Positions 41,996-51,628 of a DNA stretch of 64,000 nucleotides are shown piece by piece (within the stretch, counting starts at the first letter, position 1; each line of letters opens with the position of its first letter). Under the pieces are notes generated by a model. That model did not search any database, was not told where the DNA came from, and saw only the letters and a program-made list of their open reading frames with translations. The stretch lies in assembly GCF_900163715.1 (NCBI RefSeq), contig NZ_FWFF01000013.1:62001-126000 (forward strand). The letters are read 5' to 3'. Origin of the DNA: Brevibacterium yomogidense (lineage in GTDB: Bacteria; Actinomycetota; Actinomycetes; Actinomycetales; Brevibacteriaceae). Position numbers and translations under genes: made by a program.

Positions 41996-44900
41996 TCAGC
42001 CGATCGTCTGCGCCCAGGCGCGGGTGTCCGCCGGGTCGATGACGTCGTCGACGTCGAAGACCATCGCCGCGCTCAGCGCCCTGCCCTGCGCGTACAGCTG
42101 ATCGACGAGCTCCGCCTCACGTGCGGCCCGGTCCCGCGCGTCGTCGATCGCGGCGAGCTCCTTCGCGTAGCCCAGGCGGACCGCTCCCTCCAGGCCCATC
42201 GGCCCGATCTCACCACTGGGCCACGCGACGGTGAAGTGCGGTACCGCGAACCCGCCGCCCACCATCGCCATGGCGCCCAGACCGTAGCCCTTGCGGATCA
42301 CGAACGCGCCCAGCGGCGTCCGCAGGCGCGCGCCCGCGACGAAGAGATCGCCGAACGCTCGCACCCCCGGCTCGTGCTCGGCGTCGGGACCCACCATGAA
42401 GCCCGGGGTGTCGACGAACGACAGGACGGGCAGCCCGTGATCGTCCGCCAGCCGCAGGTGCTGCGTGAAGGAGCGGGCCGCATCGACGTCGATCGCGCCG
42501 CCCAGGTGGGAGTTGTCGTTGGCCAGGAACGCGAACGGCGCACCCGCGATGCGAAGGAAGCCGGTGATCGCACCGGGAGCGAAGCGGGGGCGTACCTCGA
42601 CGAGGGAGTCCGCGTCCGCGACCGATTCGAGCACCGCCCGCATCGAGAAGGCGCGCAGCCGGTCCGCGGGGACAGCGCTGCGCGAGGAGTCGGCGGGCGG
42701 GGCGACGGTCTTCGCAGCGGGTGCCCTCCGCACGGACAGGTAGCCCAGCAGACGGCGCGCGGTCGCGACCGCGTCCGCCTCGTCACGGGCGACGAGGTCG
42801 AGCACTCCGGTCGCCTCGTGGACCTCGACGGGTCCGATGTCGTCGGGCCGGTGGCGGCCCAGTCCGCCGCCCTCGATCATCGCGGGTCCGCCCATGCCGA
42901 TGTTCGCCTCCGGAGTCGCGATGATGAGGTCGCAGACACCGGCCAGCGCCGCATTGCCGGCGAAGCTCCGGCCGGAGACGACCGCCACGAGCGGTACCCG
43001 GCCCCGCAGCGCGGCCAGGGACCCGAAGGTGGGCACGCTCAGCCCCGCGGTGGGCGCGCGGTCCGTGTCGCCGGGACGTCCGCCTCCGCCCTCCGCGAAG
43101 AGGACGACCGGAGCGGACCTCCGCGCGGCGAGCTCCAGGAGCCGGTCCGTCTTCGCGTGGTTGCGCGTGCCCTGCGTGCCGGCGAGCACGGAGTAGTCGT
43201 AGCTCATGACGACGACCTCGTGGCCGTCGATCGTCGCGACTCCGCCGATCAGGCCGTCACCGGAGGTGCGGGCGATGAGGTCCTCGACGCTGCGCCTGCG
43301 CGTCTGGGCGGCGATGACGAGGGGACCGTACTCGACGAAGCTGCCGGGATCGACGAGGTCGGCGATGTTCTCCCGCGCCGTCCGCCTCCCGCGGGCCCGG
43401 ATCCCCGCGAGCGCGTCCTCACGCTCCTCGTCGGCGACCGCTGCGTGCCGTTCCCGGACCTCGGCCACGTCGGGATGGGGTGCGGCCTCCTCCGCGGCGT
43501 CTGCCCCCGCGGCTGCGGCGCCCGTGACGACTGCGACCGGTGCCCCCTCGGCCACGTAGTCGCCCACCTCGACCAGGTGGCGCACGTGCGCCGACGGCGG
43601 GCCCGCGATCGGGTGGTGCATCTTCATCGCCTCGAGGAGTGCGTACTCCCCCGGCACGTCGCCGATCGCCACGACGGTGCCGGACACCGTCGCGCGCACC
43701 AGCGTCTGGTCGGGTCCCAGCTCGTGCTCCGCGAGGACCGCCGCCGAGGTCGTTCCCACCCCGCCGTCGCCGCCGGCGCGCGCGGACGGCGGGCTCGCGG
43801 TCGCGTCGCGTGCGCGGGCCTCGTCGTCGAGCTCCCGGGCGCGTTCCGCCAGGCGAGGGGCTGAGGTGTCGAACGACGTCGTCGTCTCGTGTCCCGGCTC
43901 CAGCTGCTCGCCGATAGCCCGCAGCAGACCCGCGTTCGTGTCGAGGCCCTCGATCCGCGTCTCCGCGAGCGCGCGGTCCGCTCCCCGGAGTGCGGTCTCA
44001 AGGCTGTCGCCGTGCACGATGATCTTCCCCAGAAGCGAATCGAACGCGCCCGTCACGGTGCTGCCCGCTTCGATCCACGTATCGACGCGCACGCCGGGAC
44101 CAGTGGGCCAGGTGACCGCGGTCGTTCGCCCCACGCTGGGCACCGGGTCCCCGGCCGGAGACACCGTCTCCGCTGCGACGCGCAGCTGGACGGCGGTGCC
44201 GCGCGGGACCGGATCGCGGGGATGGGCAGGTTCTCTGCATGCGGCCACTGCGAGCTGGCAGGCGACGAGGTCGATCCCCGTGACTGCCTCCGTCACGGTG
44301 TGCTCCACCTGGATCCGCGGGTTCACCTCGAGGAGGACATGGGAGTCTCCCGTCACGAGGAACTCGACGGTCGCCAGCGACTGATAGGACAGGGGCTCCA
44401 CGAGCCGGAGCGCGTCCGCGTGGATGCGCGCGCGCAGGTCCTCGCCGAGTCCGGGCGCGGGTGCGATCTCCACGAGCTTCTGCCGCCGGCGCTGGATCGA
44501 GCAGTCGCGGTCGCCCAGCACGTGCACGCCCTCCGGTGTGCCGAGCACCTGCACCTCGATGTGCCGAGCGTCGACCACCAGGGCCTCTGCGAAGACACGG
44601 CCGTCCCCGAAGCCGGCCCGGGCCTCGGCGGCGCATGCTGTCAGCGCCTCCGGCAGCGCGTCCGCCTCGTGCACGATGCGGATGCCGCGGCCACCGCCCC
44701 CGGCGACGGCCTTGATCGCCACGCCCGCGGGGTGAGCGGCGAGGAGGGCGCGGACCTCCACGACGGAGGGGTCGTCACCGGCGGCGCAGTCGCCGCCTGC
44801 CCCGGCCGGTGGGGGCGTTCCGGGAGCCGTGGGCTCCAGCAGTCCCGTCGCCGCGGGCACGGGGACGCCCACCGCGAGAGCGTGCGCGCGAGTGGCCGTC

Positions 44901-45265
44901 TTGTCCCCGAACAGCTCGAGCGCGTGCGGGTCCGGCCCCACCCAGGTGAGGCCGGCCTCCGCACAGCGCCGCGCGAGGTCAGCGGATTCGGCGAGGAAGC
45001 CGTAGCCCGGGTGGACGAGCGAGGCACCGGCCCCGCGCGCAGCGGCGACGATCGCGGAGGCGTCGAGGTAGGCCGCTGCGCCGCGCCCGGGCAGGGTCAC
45101 GACCTCATCGGCGAGCCGCAGGTGCAGGCCCCCGCCCGTGCCGAGCACCTCCTCGTCGCTCGCACGCACCGCGACGGTCCGCAGACCGGCGGCGCGTGCG
45201 GCGCGGATGAGGCGGACTGCGATCTCGCCGCGGTTCGCGATCAGGATGCTGGTCTCCGCGCTCAT
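41996..45265 (-). CDS. Single-chain acyl-CoA carboxylase (BC-BCCP-CT fusion)
   Basis: Biotin-dependent carboxylase in one 1089-residue polypeptide. Biotin carboxylase (1-450) has ATP-grasp features (IKAVAGGGGRGIRIV, LLEVNPRIQVEHTVTE). The BCCP has the biotinyl lysine Lys548 in LEAMKMHHP. The carboxyltransferase (about 600-1089) has RGRRTARENIADLVDPGSFVE and GGSFAVPHF-like oxyanion segments. This is the layout of long-chain acyl-CoA carboxylase from mycobacteria rather than the usual split AccA3/AccD. The acyl-CoA preference is not readable. A GAGGAGG ribosome site precedes the ATG. It is the last gene of the catabolic operon. Confidence 0.92.
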   Translation of the reverse strand: MSAETSILIANRGEIAVRLIRAARAAGLRTVAVRASDEEVLGTGGGLHLRLADEVVTLPGRGAAAYLDASAIVAAARGAGASLVHPGYGFLAESADLARRCAEAGLTWVGPDPHALELFGDKTATRAHALAVGVPVPAATGLLEPTAPGTPPPAGAGGDCAAGDDPSVVEVRALLAAHPAGVAIKAVAGGGGRGIRIVHEADALPEALTACAAEARAGFGDGRVFAEALVVDARHIEVQVLGTPEGVHVLGDRDCSIQRRRQKLVEIAPAPGLGEDLRARIHADALRLVEPLSYQSLATVEFLVTGDSHVLLEVNPRIQVEHTVTEAVTGIDLVACQLAVAACREPAHPRDPVPRGTAVQLRVAAETVSPAGDPVPSVGRTTAVTWPTGPGVRVDTWIEAGSTVTGAFDSLLGKIIVHGDSLETALRGADRALAETRIEGLDTNAGLLRAIGEQLEPGHETTTSFDTSAPRLAERARELDDEARARDATASPPSARAGGDGGVGTTSAAVLAEHELGPDQTLVRATVSGTVVAIGDVPGEYALLEAMKMHHPIAGPPSAHVRHLVEVGDYVAEGAPVAVVTGAAAAGADAAEEAAPHPDVAEVRERHAAVADEEREDALAGIRARGRRTARENIADLVDPGSFVEYGPLVIAAQTRRRSVEDLIARTSGDGLIGGVATIDGHEVVVMSYDYSVLAGTQGTRNHAKTDRLLELAARRSAPVVLFAEGGGGRPGDTDRAPTAGLSVPTFGSLAALRGRVPLVAVVSGRSFAGNAALAGVCDLIIATPEANIGMGGPAMIEGGGLGRHRPDDIGPVEVHEATGVLDLVARDEADAVATARRLLGYLSVRRAPAAKTVAPPADSSRSAVPADRLRAFSMRAVLESVADADSLVEVRPRFAPGAITGFLRIAGAPFAFLANDNSHLGGAIDVDAARSFTQHLRLADDHGLPVLSFVDTPGFMVGPDAEHEPGVRAFGDLFVAGARLRTPLGAFVIRKGYGLGAMAMVGGGFAVPHFTVAWPSGEIGPMGLEGAVRLGYAKELAAIDDARDRAAREAELVDQLYAQGRALSAAMVFDVDDVIDPADTRAWAQTIG

Positions 45266-45290
45266 CGTGCGCCTCCTCGTCGTATGCGGC

Positions 45291-45349
45291 TCAATGCGCC
45301 TCCGGTCTGTGCGCCTCCGTCAGTGCGCGTCGGGTCAGTGCGCGTCCGG
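45291..45349 (-). repeat. Four degenerate tandem repeats of the ligase 3' end
   Basis: Units of 15, 14, 15 and 15 bp start at 45291, 45306, 45320 and 45335, with consensus TCAGTGCGCSTCCGG (S = C or G). Read on the minus strand each contains a GCGCACTGA-like end. The last unit spans the stop codon of the CoA ligase, so the array looks like a duplicated gene terminus that has decayed. Confidence 0.65.
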
Positions 45350-47014
45350 CTGCGCCTGCCGGGCTTGGGTCGCCTCGTCGCGGACCGTCCGGCGGAGGAT
45401 CTTGCCCGAGCTCGTCTTCGGCAGCTCGTCGACGATGGTCACCTCGACCGGCGCCTTGTAGCTCGCGAGGTGCTCCTTGCAATGGGCGATGATGTCCTCC
45501 GCGGTCGCCTGCGAGTCCGGCTGCAGGCTCACGAATGCGACGACCGTCTCACCGCGGTACTCGTCCGGCACACCCACGACCGCGCCCTCGCGGACCGCCG
45601 GGTGCATGTACAGGATGTCTTCGACCTCGCGGGGCCACACCTTGAAGCCGGACGCGTTGATCATGTCCTTCTTGCGATCGACGATGAACACCCACCCGTC
45701 CGGGTCCATGAAGCCCACATCACCCGTGCGCAGCTCACCGCCGGGAAGCGAGTCCGCGGTGGCCTGGGGGTTGCCGAGGTACTCGGTGGCGACCATGGGA
45801 CCGCTGATCGCGACTTCGCCGACCTCCCGCGGGCCGACCGGATTCCCGTCGTCGTCGAGGATCCGGACCATCGCGTCGCGCTGCGGCAGGCCGGTCGAGA
45901 GGTTGCCGGACTCGGGGTCGACCGGTGCACGCAGGGAGTGCGGCACGGTGACGGCCTGGGCCGCGGTCTCCGTGAGCCCGTAGCCCTGCCCGATGTAGTG
46001 GCCCGTCTTCTCCTCGAACCGCTTGACGAGGCCCTCCGGCAGCGGCGCACCGCCGGACATGATCGAGTGGAAGGAGTCGAAGGCGTCCGCCCCGAAGGAC
46101 GGGCTCGCCATCATCGCGGTGTAGACGGTGGCGGGGCCCGCCATGAACGCGGGCTTCTCCTGCCGCAGCAGGTCGAGGAACGACGCCGGGTCGAACCGGT
46201 GGTTGAGGACCAGGGTGCTGCCGTTGGCCGTGCTCGCGATCATCTGGCAGATGAACCCCGTGATGTGGAACAGCGGTGCCAGGGACACGACGCCCGCACC
46301 CTGCGGAAGGCCGGCGTTCCGCGCCGCCATCCGGGAATTGGACGAGATGCTCGAGTGGGGGTGCAGCGCGCCCTTGGCCTTCCCGGACGTGCCGGACGTG
46401 TAGCCGATGAGTGCGGGATCCTCCGGCCTGACCGTCAGCGGCTCGAAGTCCGTGTCGAGGCGTTCGTCGACGACGGTCCTGAGGTCTGGGAGCGGCACGT
46501 CCGGGAGGTCCGCGTAGGCGCCGAACACCGCATCCGGGCCGTCCTGGGCCCAGTCGAGGTCCCCCGCCAGGACGACGAGGGGCAGATCCGCGGCGTACTC
46601 CTTGACGCGCATCAGGTAGAGGGCCTTCTGGACGACGATCGCCTTGACGTCCGCGTCCGCGAACGCGTGCGTGAGCTCATCGCGGTACATCGGATTGAGC
46701 GGGACGACGACGGCTCCGGCCTTCCAGATCCCGTACGTGGCGATCGGGAAGTGCGGCGAGTTCTGCGCGTACACGGCGACGGCGTCACCCGGACGGATCC
46801 CCGATTCCGCGAGGTAGGCCGCGAAGGCGGTGGTCTGGCGGTCGAACTCCGCATATGTCGCCGACTGTCCGTAATGCGTCCACGCGGCCGTCGTGGGGTG
46901 GGCGGCGACGGTGTCCGCCAGATCCCGCAGCGGGGTGGACGGCTCCAGGGGCACGGCCTCCGTCTCCGTGAGTCCGAGGGTGCGCAGCCAGGGACGTTCG
47001 TCGAACCAGCTCAT
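45335..47014 (-). CDS. Acyl-CoA synthetase (FadD-like AMP-forming ligase)
   Basis: Activates a carboxylic acid to its CoA thioester through an acyl-adenylate. The 559-residue protein has the AMP-binding loop YTSGTSGKAKGALHPH, the A5 motif YGLTETAAQAV, GELRTGDVGFMDPDGW and the C-terminal catalytic lysine in PKTSSGKILRRTV. Sequence alone does not tell chain length. The ATG at 47014 has GGAGAAG just upstream; the open frame beyond is noncoding. It lies between thiolase and the carboxylase on the same strand. Confidence 0.92.
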   Translation of the reverse strand: MSWFDERPWLRTLGLTETEAVPLEPSTPLRDLADTVAAHPTTAAWTHYGQSATYAEFDRQTTAFAAYLAESGIRPGDAVAVYAQNSPHFPIATYGIWKAGAVVVPLNPMYRDELTHAFADADVKAIVVQKALYLMRVKEYAADLPLVVLAGDLDWAQDGPDAVFGAYADLPDVPLPDLRTVVDERLDTDFEPLTVRPEDPALIGYTSGTSGKAKGALHPHSSISSNSRMAARNAGLPQGAGVVSLAPLFHITGFICQMIASTANGSTLVLNHRFDPASFLDLLRQEKPAFMAGPATVYTAMMASPSFGADAFDSFHSIMSGGAPLPEGLVKRFEEKTGHYIGQGYGLTETAAQAVTVPHSLRAPVDPESGNLSTGLPQRDAMVRILDDDGNPVGPREVGEVAISGPMVATEYLGNPQATADSLPGGELRTGDVGFMDPDGWVFIVDRKKDMINASGFKVWPREVEDILYMHPAVREGAVVGVPDEYRGETVVAFVSLQPDSQATAEDIIAHCKEHLASYKAPVEVTIVDELPKTSSGKILRRTVRDEATQARQAQPDAH

Positions 47015-47087
47015 GGGCTTCTCCGTTCTCCGGCATCGGCACTGATACCGGTCGCGTGGTCGACGGGCTTCATCGCGCCGTCGTTGC

Positions 47088-47175
47088 CCGGGCCCGCCAG
47101 CGGGGCCCGGAACCCCGTCCGCATCGAGCGGACGGGGTGGAGCGCCGTGCCGGGAGATGAGTCCCAGCACGGCGC
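47088..47175 (-). terminator. Three tandem hairpins downstream of thiolase
   Basis: Three GC-rich inverted repeats follow the thiolase stop: GCGCCGTGC/GCACGGCGC (47142-47150, 47167-47175), ACCCCGTCCGC/GCGGACGGGGT (47112-47122, 47128-47138) and CCGGGCCC/GGGCCCGG (47088-47095, 47103-47110). They lie in the 174-bp gap before the CoA ligase. They may terminate or attenuate read-through, or stabilise the thiolase mRNA end. T-runs are absent. Confidence 0.6.
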
Positions 47176-47188
47176 AGGGGGGCGTGTG

Positions 47189-48388
47189 TCAGACGACCTC
47201 GAAGAGGCCGGCGGCGCCCATGCCGCCGCCCACGCACATCGTCACCACGACGTGCTTGGCACCGCGGCGCTTGCCCTCGATGAGGGCGTGGCCGACGAGG
47301 CGTGCGCCCGTCATGCCGTAGGGGTGGCCCACGGAGATCCCGCCGCCGTTGACGTTGTAGACCTCCGGGTCGATGCCCAGCTGGTCACGGCAGTACAGGG
47401 CCTGGACCGCGAAGGCCTCGTTGAGCTCCCACAGGCCGATGTCGTCGACCGTGAGGCCGTGGCGCTCCAGCAGGCGCGGGACGGCGTAGATCGGGCCGAT
47501 CCCCATCTCCTCCGGGGCGTTGCCCGCAACGGCGATGCCCTTGTAGATGCCCAGCGGCTGCAGACCGCGCTTCTCCGCCTCCTCCGCGCTCATGAGCACG
47601 GATGCCGAGGCCGCGTCGGACAGCTGCGAGGCGTTGCCCGCCGTGACGGTCGGGACCTTCGATGCGACGCCCGGCTCCAGCACCGGGTTGAGGCCCTGGA
47701 GGCTCTCCAGCGTCGTCGAGGGGCGGTTGCCCTCGTCCTTCTCGAGGGTCACCTCGACCTCGCTGGTCTCCCCCGTCTCCTTGTCGACGACGATCTTCGT
47801 CGATGTGAGCGGGACGATCTCCGCGTCGAAGCGACCGGCTTCCTGCGCGGCCGCGGTGCGCTGCTGCGAGGACAGCGAGTACTCGTCCTGCGCCTCACGG
47901 GACACGCCGTAGCGCTCGGAGACGACCTCCGCGGTGTGGAGCATCGGCATGTAGATCTCCGGGAGGTTCTCCACCAGCCACGGATCCTTGGCGCGGAAGG
48001 TGTTCGCCTTGTCATTCTGCACGAGCGAGATCGACTCGACGCCGCCGCCCACCGCGACCTTCATGCCGTCGTGGACGATCTGCTTGGCGGCCGTCGCGAT
48101 CGCCATGAGTCCGGACGCGCACTGACGGTCCAGGGACATGCCTGCCACGGACGTGGGTAGGCCCGCGCGCATGGCGGCCTGACGCGCGACGTTGCCGCCC
48201 TGGGCGCCCTGCTGGACGGCGGCGCCGAGGATGACGTCCTCGATCTCCGCCGGATCCACGCCGGAGCGCTCGACGGCGTGGCGGATCGCGTGGCCCGCCA
48301 GCTCCTGGGACTGGGTGTTGTTGAAAGCACCGCGGTACGCCTTGCCGATCGGCGTGCGTGCGGTGGAAACGATGACTGCCTGGGTCAT
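47189..48388 (-). CDS. Acetyl-CoA C-acyltransferase (thiolase)
   Basis: Thiolytic enzyme that releases acetyl-CoA or propionyl-CoA in beta-oxidation. The 399-residue protein has the nucleophilic cysteine in [32 protein letters not shown] and the second active-site cysteine in [14 protein letters not shown] degradative rather than biosynthetic role is suggested by the company of acyl-CoA dehydrogenases and a CoA ligase. GGAGCACC precedes the ATG. Confidence 0.94.
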   Translation of the reverse strand: MTQAVIVSTARTPIGKAYRGAFNNTQSQELAGHAIRHAVERSGVDPAEIEDVILGAAVQQGAQGGNVARQAAMRAGLPTSVAGMSLDRQCASGLMAIATAAKQIVHDGMKVAVGGGVESISLVQNDKANTFRAKDPWLVENLPEIYMPMLHTAEVVSERYGVSREAQDEYSLSSQQRTAAAQEAGRFDAEIVPLTSTKIVVDKETGETSEVEVTLEKDEGNRPSTTLESLQGLNPVLEPGVASKVPTVTAGNASQLSDAASASVLMSAEEAEKRGLQPLGIYKGIAVAGNAPEEMGIGPIYAVPRLLERHGLTVDDIGLWELNEAFAVQALYCRDQLGIDPEVYNVNGGGISVGHPYGMTGARLVGHALIEGKRRGAKHVVVTMCVGGGMGAAGLFEVV

Positions 48389-48458
48389 GGTGCTCCTTCA
48401 GAGGTGGAGTGGTGCCTGAGTGATGGGTGAGTGCGGACGAGCAGGTGCGTCCGGGCGA

Positions 48459-49649
48459 TCAGAGGTCGACGAGGCGGCCCAGCGCGTCGCGCTGCGCCTC
48501 AGCACCGCCGAGCATGACCTCATCGAGCTTCGCCCGCTTGAGCAGCAGGTGGACGGGGAACTCCCACGTCATCCCGTTGCCGCCGTGGAACTGGAGGATC
48601 TCTTCGACGATCCGGGATGTCTGCGCCTTCGCGTACGCACTGGCGGTGCGCACTGCGATCGCGGCGTCGGAACGGCTGACCGTGCCGGCGTCCGACGCGT
48701 CGACGGTCCGCACCGCGGCGACGGCGGCGGCGCGCAGCTGGTTCGCTGCGATCCACGCGTCCGCGAACCGGTGCTTGATCGCCTGATAGGAGCCGATCGT
48801 GCGTCCGAACTGACGGCGCTCCTTCACGTACTGAAGCCCGATGTCGAGTGCGGAGTCCACGATTCCCGACTGCTCGCACGCGAGCACTGCGAGAGTGTCG
48901 ATCAGGGCGCGTTCGAGTGCGCGCTGCGCACCGTCGCCCACGGCGATGACCCGCCCGCGGATGCCCGCGAACTTCACCTCGGACAGACGGCGCGTCTCGT
49001 CCAGCGACGGGAAGACGGCGACCTGGGCGTCCGCGGCCTCCGCGACCGCGATCACCAGGGCTCCGCCCACTGTGCGAGCGGGGACGACCAGCAGACCCGC
49101 GCGGTGCGCGTCCGCGACCCCGTGGACGATGCCGATGAGTTCGACCGTGGCTCCGGGCTCCAGCGGATCGTCGGCGGCCGACGGCCCGGCCGTGTTCGCG
49201 GTCACATGGAGCGAACCGGTCCACTTCCGTGCGGTTACGTCGATCGCCAGGGCCGCGGTGGTGCCGTCCGTGGCGAGGCGACGCAGCAGCTTGTGCGCCG
49301 GACCGTCCGCTCCGGTGCGCCGCTCCGCCGCCGCGGCGCGGAACACCACGCGGGAGGCGACGACCGCCGAACTGAGGAACAGCGAGGGAGCGGCTGTGCG
49401 CCCGATCTCCGAGGCGACGGTCCCGGCTGCCGACAGTCCTGCACCGTCACCGCCGTCCGCCTCGGGGATCACGAGTCCGGCGAGCTCGAGCTCGTCGAAG
49501 AGTCCCGCGTCGACGGCCGGCACGTCGAAGCCCGGATCGTCGTAGACGCGCGAGACGTCGGAGGCGGAGGCGCGAGCGGCGAGCAGAGCGCGCACGTTGG
49601 TGCGCAGGTCCTCGTCGATGTCTGTGGGGAGAAGATCGATATCGTTCAT
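48459..49649 (-). CDS. Acyl-CoA dehydrogenase, probable non-catalytic partner subunit
   Basis: Acyl-CoA dehydrogenase fold (396 residues). The C-terminal part holds YVKERRQFGRTIGSYQAIKHRFAD and ILQFHGGNGMTWEFPVHLLLKR, so the fold is intact. At the position of the usual catalytic base the sequence reads VMLGGAEAQR, lacking the glutamate. The next gene upstream encodes a second dehydrogenase with EGGTTE at that position and overlaps it by 4 nt. Together they resemble the alpha2beta2 heterotetramers of mycobacterial sterol catabolism, where one partner supplies the base. The heteromeric assembly is inferred. Confidence 0.88.
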   Translation of the reverse strand: MNDIDLLPTDIDEDLRTNVRALLAARASASDVSRVYDDPGFDVPAVDAGLFDELELAGLVIPEADGGDGAGLSAAGTVASEIGRTAAPSLFLSSAVVASRVVFRAAAAERRTGADGPAHKLLRRLATDGTTAALAIDVTARKWTGSLHVTANTAGPSAADDPLEPGATVELIGIVHGVADAHRAGLLVVPARTVGGALVIAVAEAADAQVAVFPSLDETRRLSEVKFAGIRGRVIAVGDGAQRALERALIDTLAVLACEQSGIVDSALDIGLQYVKERRQFGRTIGSYQAIKHRFADAWIAANQLRAAAVAAVRTVDASDAGTVSRSDAAIAVRTASAYAKAQTSRIVEEILQFHGGNGMTWEFPVHLLLKRAKLDEVMLGGAEAQRDALGRLVDL

Positions 49650-50857
49650 CGTGGCATGTCCTTGAACGGAACGTCCTTGTCAGTGCGGTGCTCGCCGGGC
49701 AGGCCGAGCACCTTCTCGGCGATGATGTTGAGGATGATCTCCGTCGTCCCGCCCTCGATCGAGTTGCCCTTCGCCCGCAGGTATCGGTACACGGGGTTCC
49801 GGCCCGTCATCGAGTAGTCGGTGGGGCGGCGGTCCTCCCAGCTGTCGTAGCGCAGACCGTCGACTCCCCGCATGCGGAGGTCGAGGTCGGACAGAGCCTG
49901 GGCGGTCCGGGAGAAGGCCACCTTGGCGCCCGAGCCCTCCGGCCCGGGTCGTCCGGCGGCGAGCTTCTGATTCAGCAGCACGCCGGAGGTCCGCTGGACC
50001 TCCGCATCGACCCAGTGGCCGAGCAGCTCGTCGCGCAGCACCGGGCTGCGGTACTTCGTCGAGGACCTCCAGGCGGAGGCCACGACGCCGATCATGCCGC
50101 CCTCGCGGGGAGCACCCGAACCGATCGACACGCGCTCGCTGTTGAGCGTCGTGTTGGCGACGCGCCAGCCTTCGCCCACGTCGCCCAGACGACGGGAATC
50201 GGGAACGACCGCATCATCGAGGAACACCTCGTTGAACTCGGACTCCCCCGTGATCTGGCGCAGGCCGCGAGTCTCGATCCCCGGTTGCTTCATGTCGATG
50301 AGGAAGTAGGTGAGCCCCTTGTGCTTGGGCACGTCCGGATCCGTGCGCGTGACGAGGATCGCGATGTCCGCGTTCTGCGCCCCGGATGTCCAGACCTTCT
50401 GACCGGTCACGCGCCAGTCGTCCCCGTCCCGCACGGCTCGCGTCGCGACCGCGGCGAGGTCAGAGCCCGCGCCGGGCTCGGAGAACAGCTGGCAGAAGAT
50501 CCGGTCGAGCGTAAAGATGTCTCGCAGGAGCTTCCGCTGGTCGTCCGTGCCGTGGACCACGATCGTCGGTGCGGCCATGCCGAACCCGATCGTGTTGCGG
50601 CCCGGATCAGGCTGGGAGAGTCCGGCGCCCTCGATCGCCGCGCGGGCGTACCCGCGCAGGCTTCCCGAGACGCCCAGGCCCCCGCTGCCGCGCGGGAAGT
50701 CGACCCATGCGAGCCCGTGATCGTAGAGGACGCCCCAGACGGCGGCGTCGTCGGTGAGGTCCCGTGCAGCGGCCGCCGCCGCGGACACGGCGGCGTCGAT
50801 CGCCTCCGTGTCCGCGGTGGTGTCACCGCTGGGGACCGCTGTGTCGCTGCTGCTCAT
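49646..50857 (-). CDS. Acyl-CoA dehydrogenase (catalytic partner)
   Basis: FAD-dependent acyl-CoA dehydrogenase of 403 residues, introducing a 2,3 double bond. Flavin- and substrate-binding segments include CQLFSEPGAGSDLA, WRVTGQKVWTSGAQ and the C-terminal SIEGGTTEIILNIIAEKVLGLP, where the first Glu is the expected catalytic base. It is coupled to the smaller-motif dehydrogenase by a 4-nt overlap and preceded by the reductase gene 9 bp upstream. Confidence 0.92.
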   Translation of the reverse strand: MSSSDTAVPSGDTTADTEAIDAAVSAAAAAARDLTDDAAVWGVLYDHGLAWVDFPRGSGGLGVSGSLRGYARAAIEGAGLSQPDPGRNTIGFGMAAPTIVVHGTDDQRKLLRDIFTLDRIFCQLFSEPGAGSDLAAVATRAVRDGDDWRVTGQKVWTSGAQNADIAILVTRTDPDVPKHKGLTYFLIDMKQPGIETRGLRQITGESEFNEVFLDDAVVPDSRRLGDVGEGWRVANTTLNSERVSIGSGAPREGGMIGVVASAWRSSTKYRSPVLRDELLGHWVDAEVQRTSGVLLNQKLAAGRPGPEGSGAKVAFSRTAQALSDLDLRMRGVDGLRYDSWEDRRPTDYSMTGRNPVYRYLRAKGNSIEGGTTEIILNIIAEKVLGLPGEHRTDKDVPFKDMPR

Positions 50858-50866
50858 GTCTCTCCC

Positions 50867-51628
50867 TCAGGCCTTCGGTCCGCCGGCGACGTAGATGACC
50901 TGACCGGACACGAAGCCCGCTCCCTCGCTCGCGAGGAACGATGCGGTGTGCGCGATGTCCTCGGGCTTGCCGGAGCGCGCGACGGGGATCTGTGCGATCG
51001 CGCCCTTGACGAAGTCCTCGAAGTCCACGCCGACTCGTTCGGCTGTCGACTTCGTCATGTCGGTCTCGATGAAGCCCGGCGCGATCGCGTTCGCGGTGAC
51101 GCCGAACTTCCCGAGCTCGAACGCGTAGGTCTTCGTCATGCCCTGGATGCCGGCCTTGGCCGCCGAGTAGTTCGTCTGCCCCCGGTTGCCCAGTGCCGAC
51201 GTCGACGACAGCGAGATGATGCGGCCGAACTTCTGCTCGACCATGTGTCCCTGCACAGCGCGGGTCATGAGGAAGTTGCCCGTCAGGTGCACGCCCATCA
51301 CGGACTCGAAGTCATCGCGCGTCATCTTGAACAGCATGTTGTCCCGAATGATGCCCGCGTTGTTGACGAGCACCGTGGGAGCACCCAGCTCGCTCGCCAC
51401 CCGTTCGACTGCTGCTGCGGCCTGCTCCTCATCCGCGACATTCGCGCCGATGCCCAGAGCCTCGCCACCGGACGCCCGGATGCGGCCCACGACGTCTGCA
51501 GTGTCCTCCTCGCGGAGGTCGATGACCGCGACCTTCATCCCGTCAGCTGCGAGGCGCTCCGCGATCGCGGCACCGATCCCCCGCGCACCTCCGGTGACGA
51601 TGGCCGTACGTGTGCTGGTCTGACTCAT
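50867..51628 (-). CDS. 3-oxoacyl-(ACP/CoA) reductase, FabG-like SDR
   Basis: Classical short-chain dehydrogenase of 253 residues: cofactor loop TGGARGIGAAIAERL, NNAG, catalytic Ser/Tyr/Lys in SLSSTSALGNRGQTNYSAAK, and the PGFIETDM segment. In this operon it more likely oxidises a 3-hydroxyacyl-CoA than takes part in fatty-acid synthesis, but that is inference from context. The ATG at 51628 overlaps the dehydrogenase stop as TGATG. Confidence 0.93.
   Translation of the reverse strand: MSQTSTRTAIVTGGARGIGAAIAERLAADGMKVAVIDLREEDTADVVGRIRASGGEALGIGANVADEEQAAAAVERVASELGAPTVLVNNAGIIRDNMLFKMTRDDFESVMGVHLTGNFLMTRAVQGHMVEQKFGRIISLSSTSALGNRGQTNYSAAKAGIQGMTKTYAFELGKFGVTANAIAPGFIETDMTKSTAERVGVDFEDFVKGAIAQIPVARSGKPEDIAHTASFLASEGAGFVSGQVIYVAGGPKA

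Noticed and set aside
43889..48160. Very long open frame (over 1400 codons) opposite the carboxylase, ligase and thiolase genes
   Set aside because: It is the antisense shadow of three well-supported genes in GC-rich DNA; its protein is Arg/His/Glu-rich with no recognisable domain.
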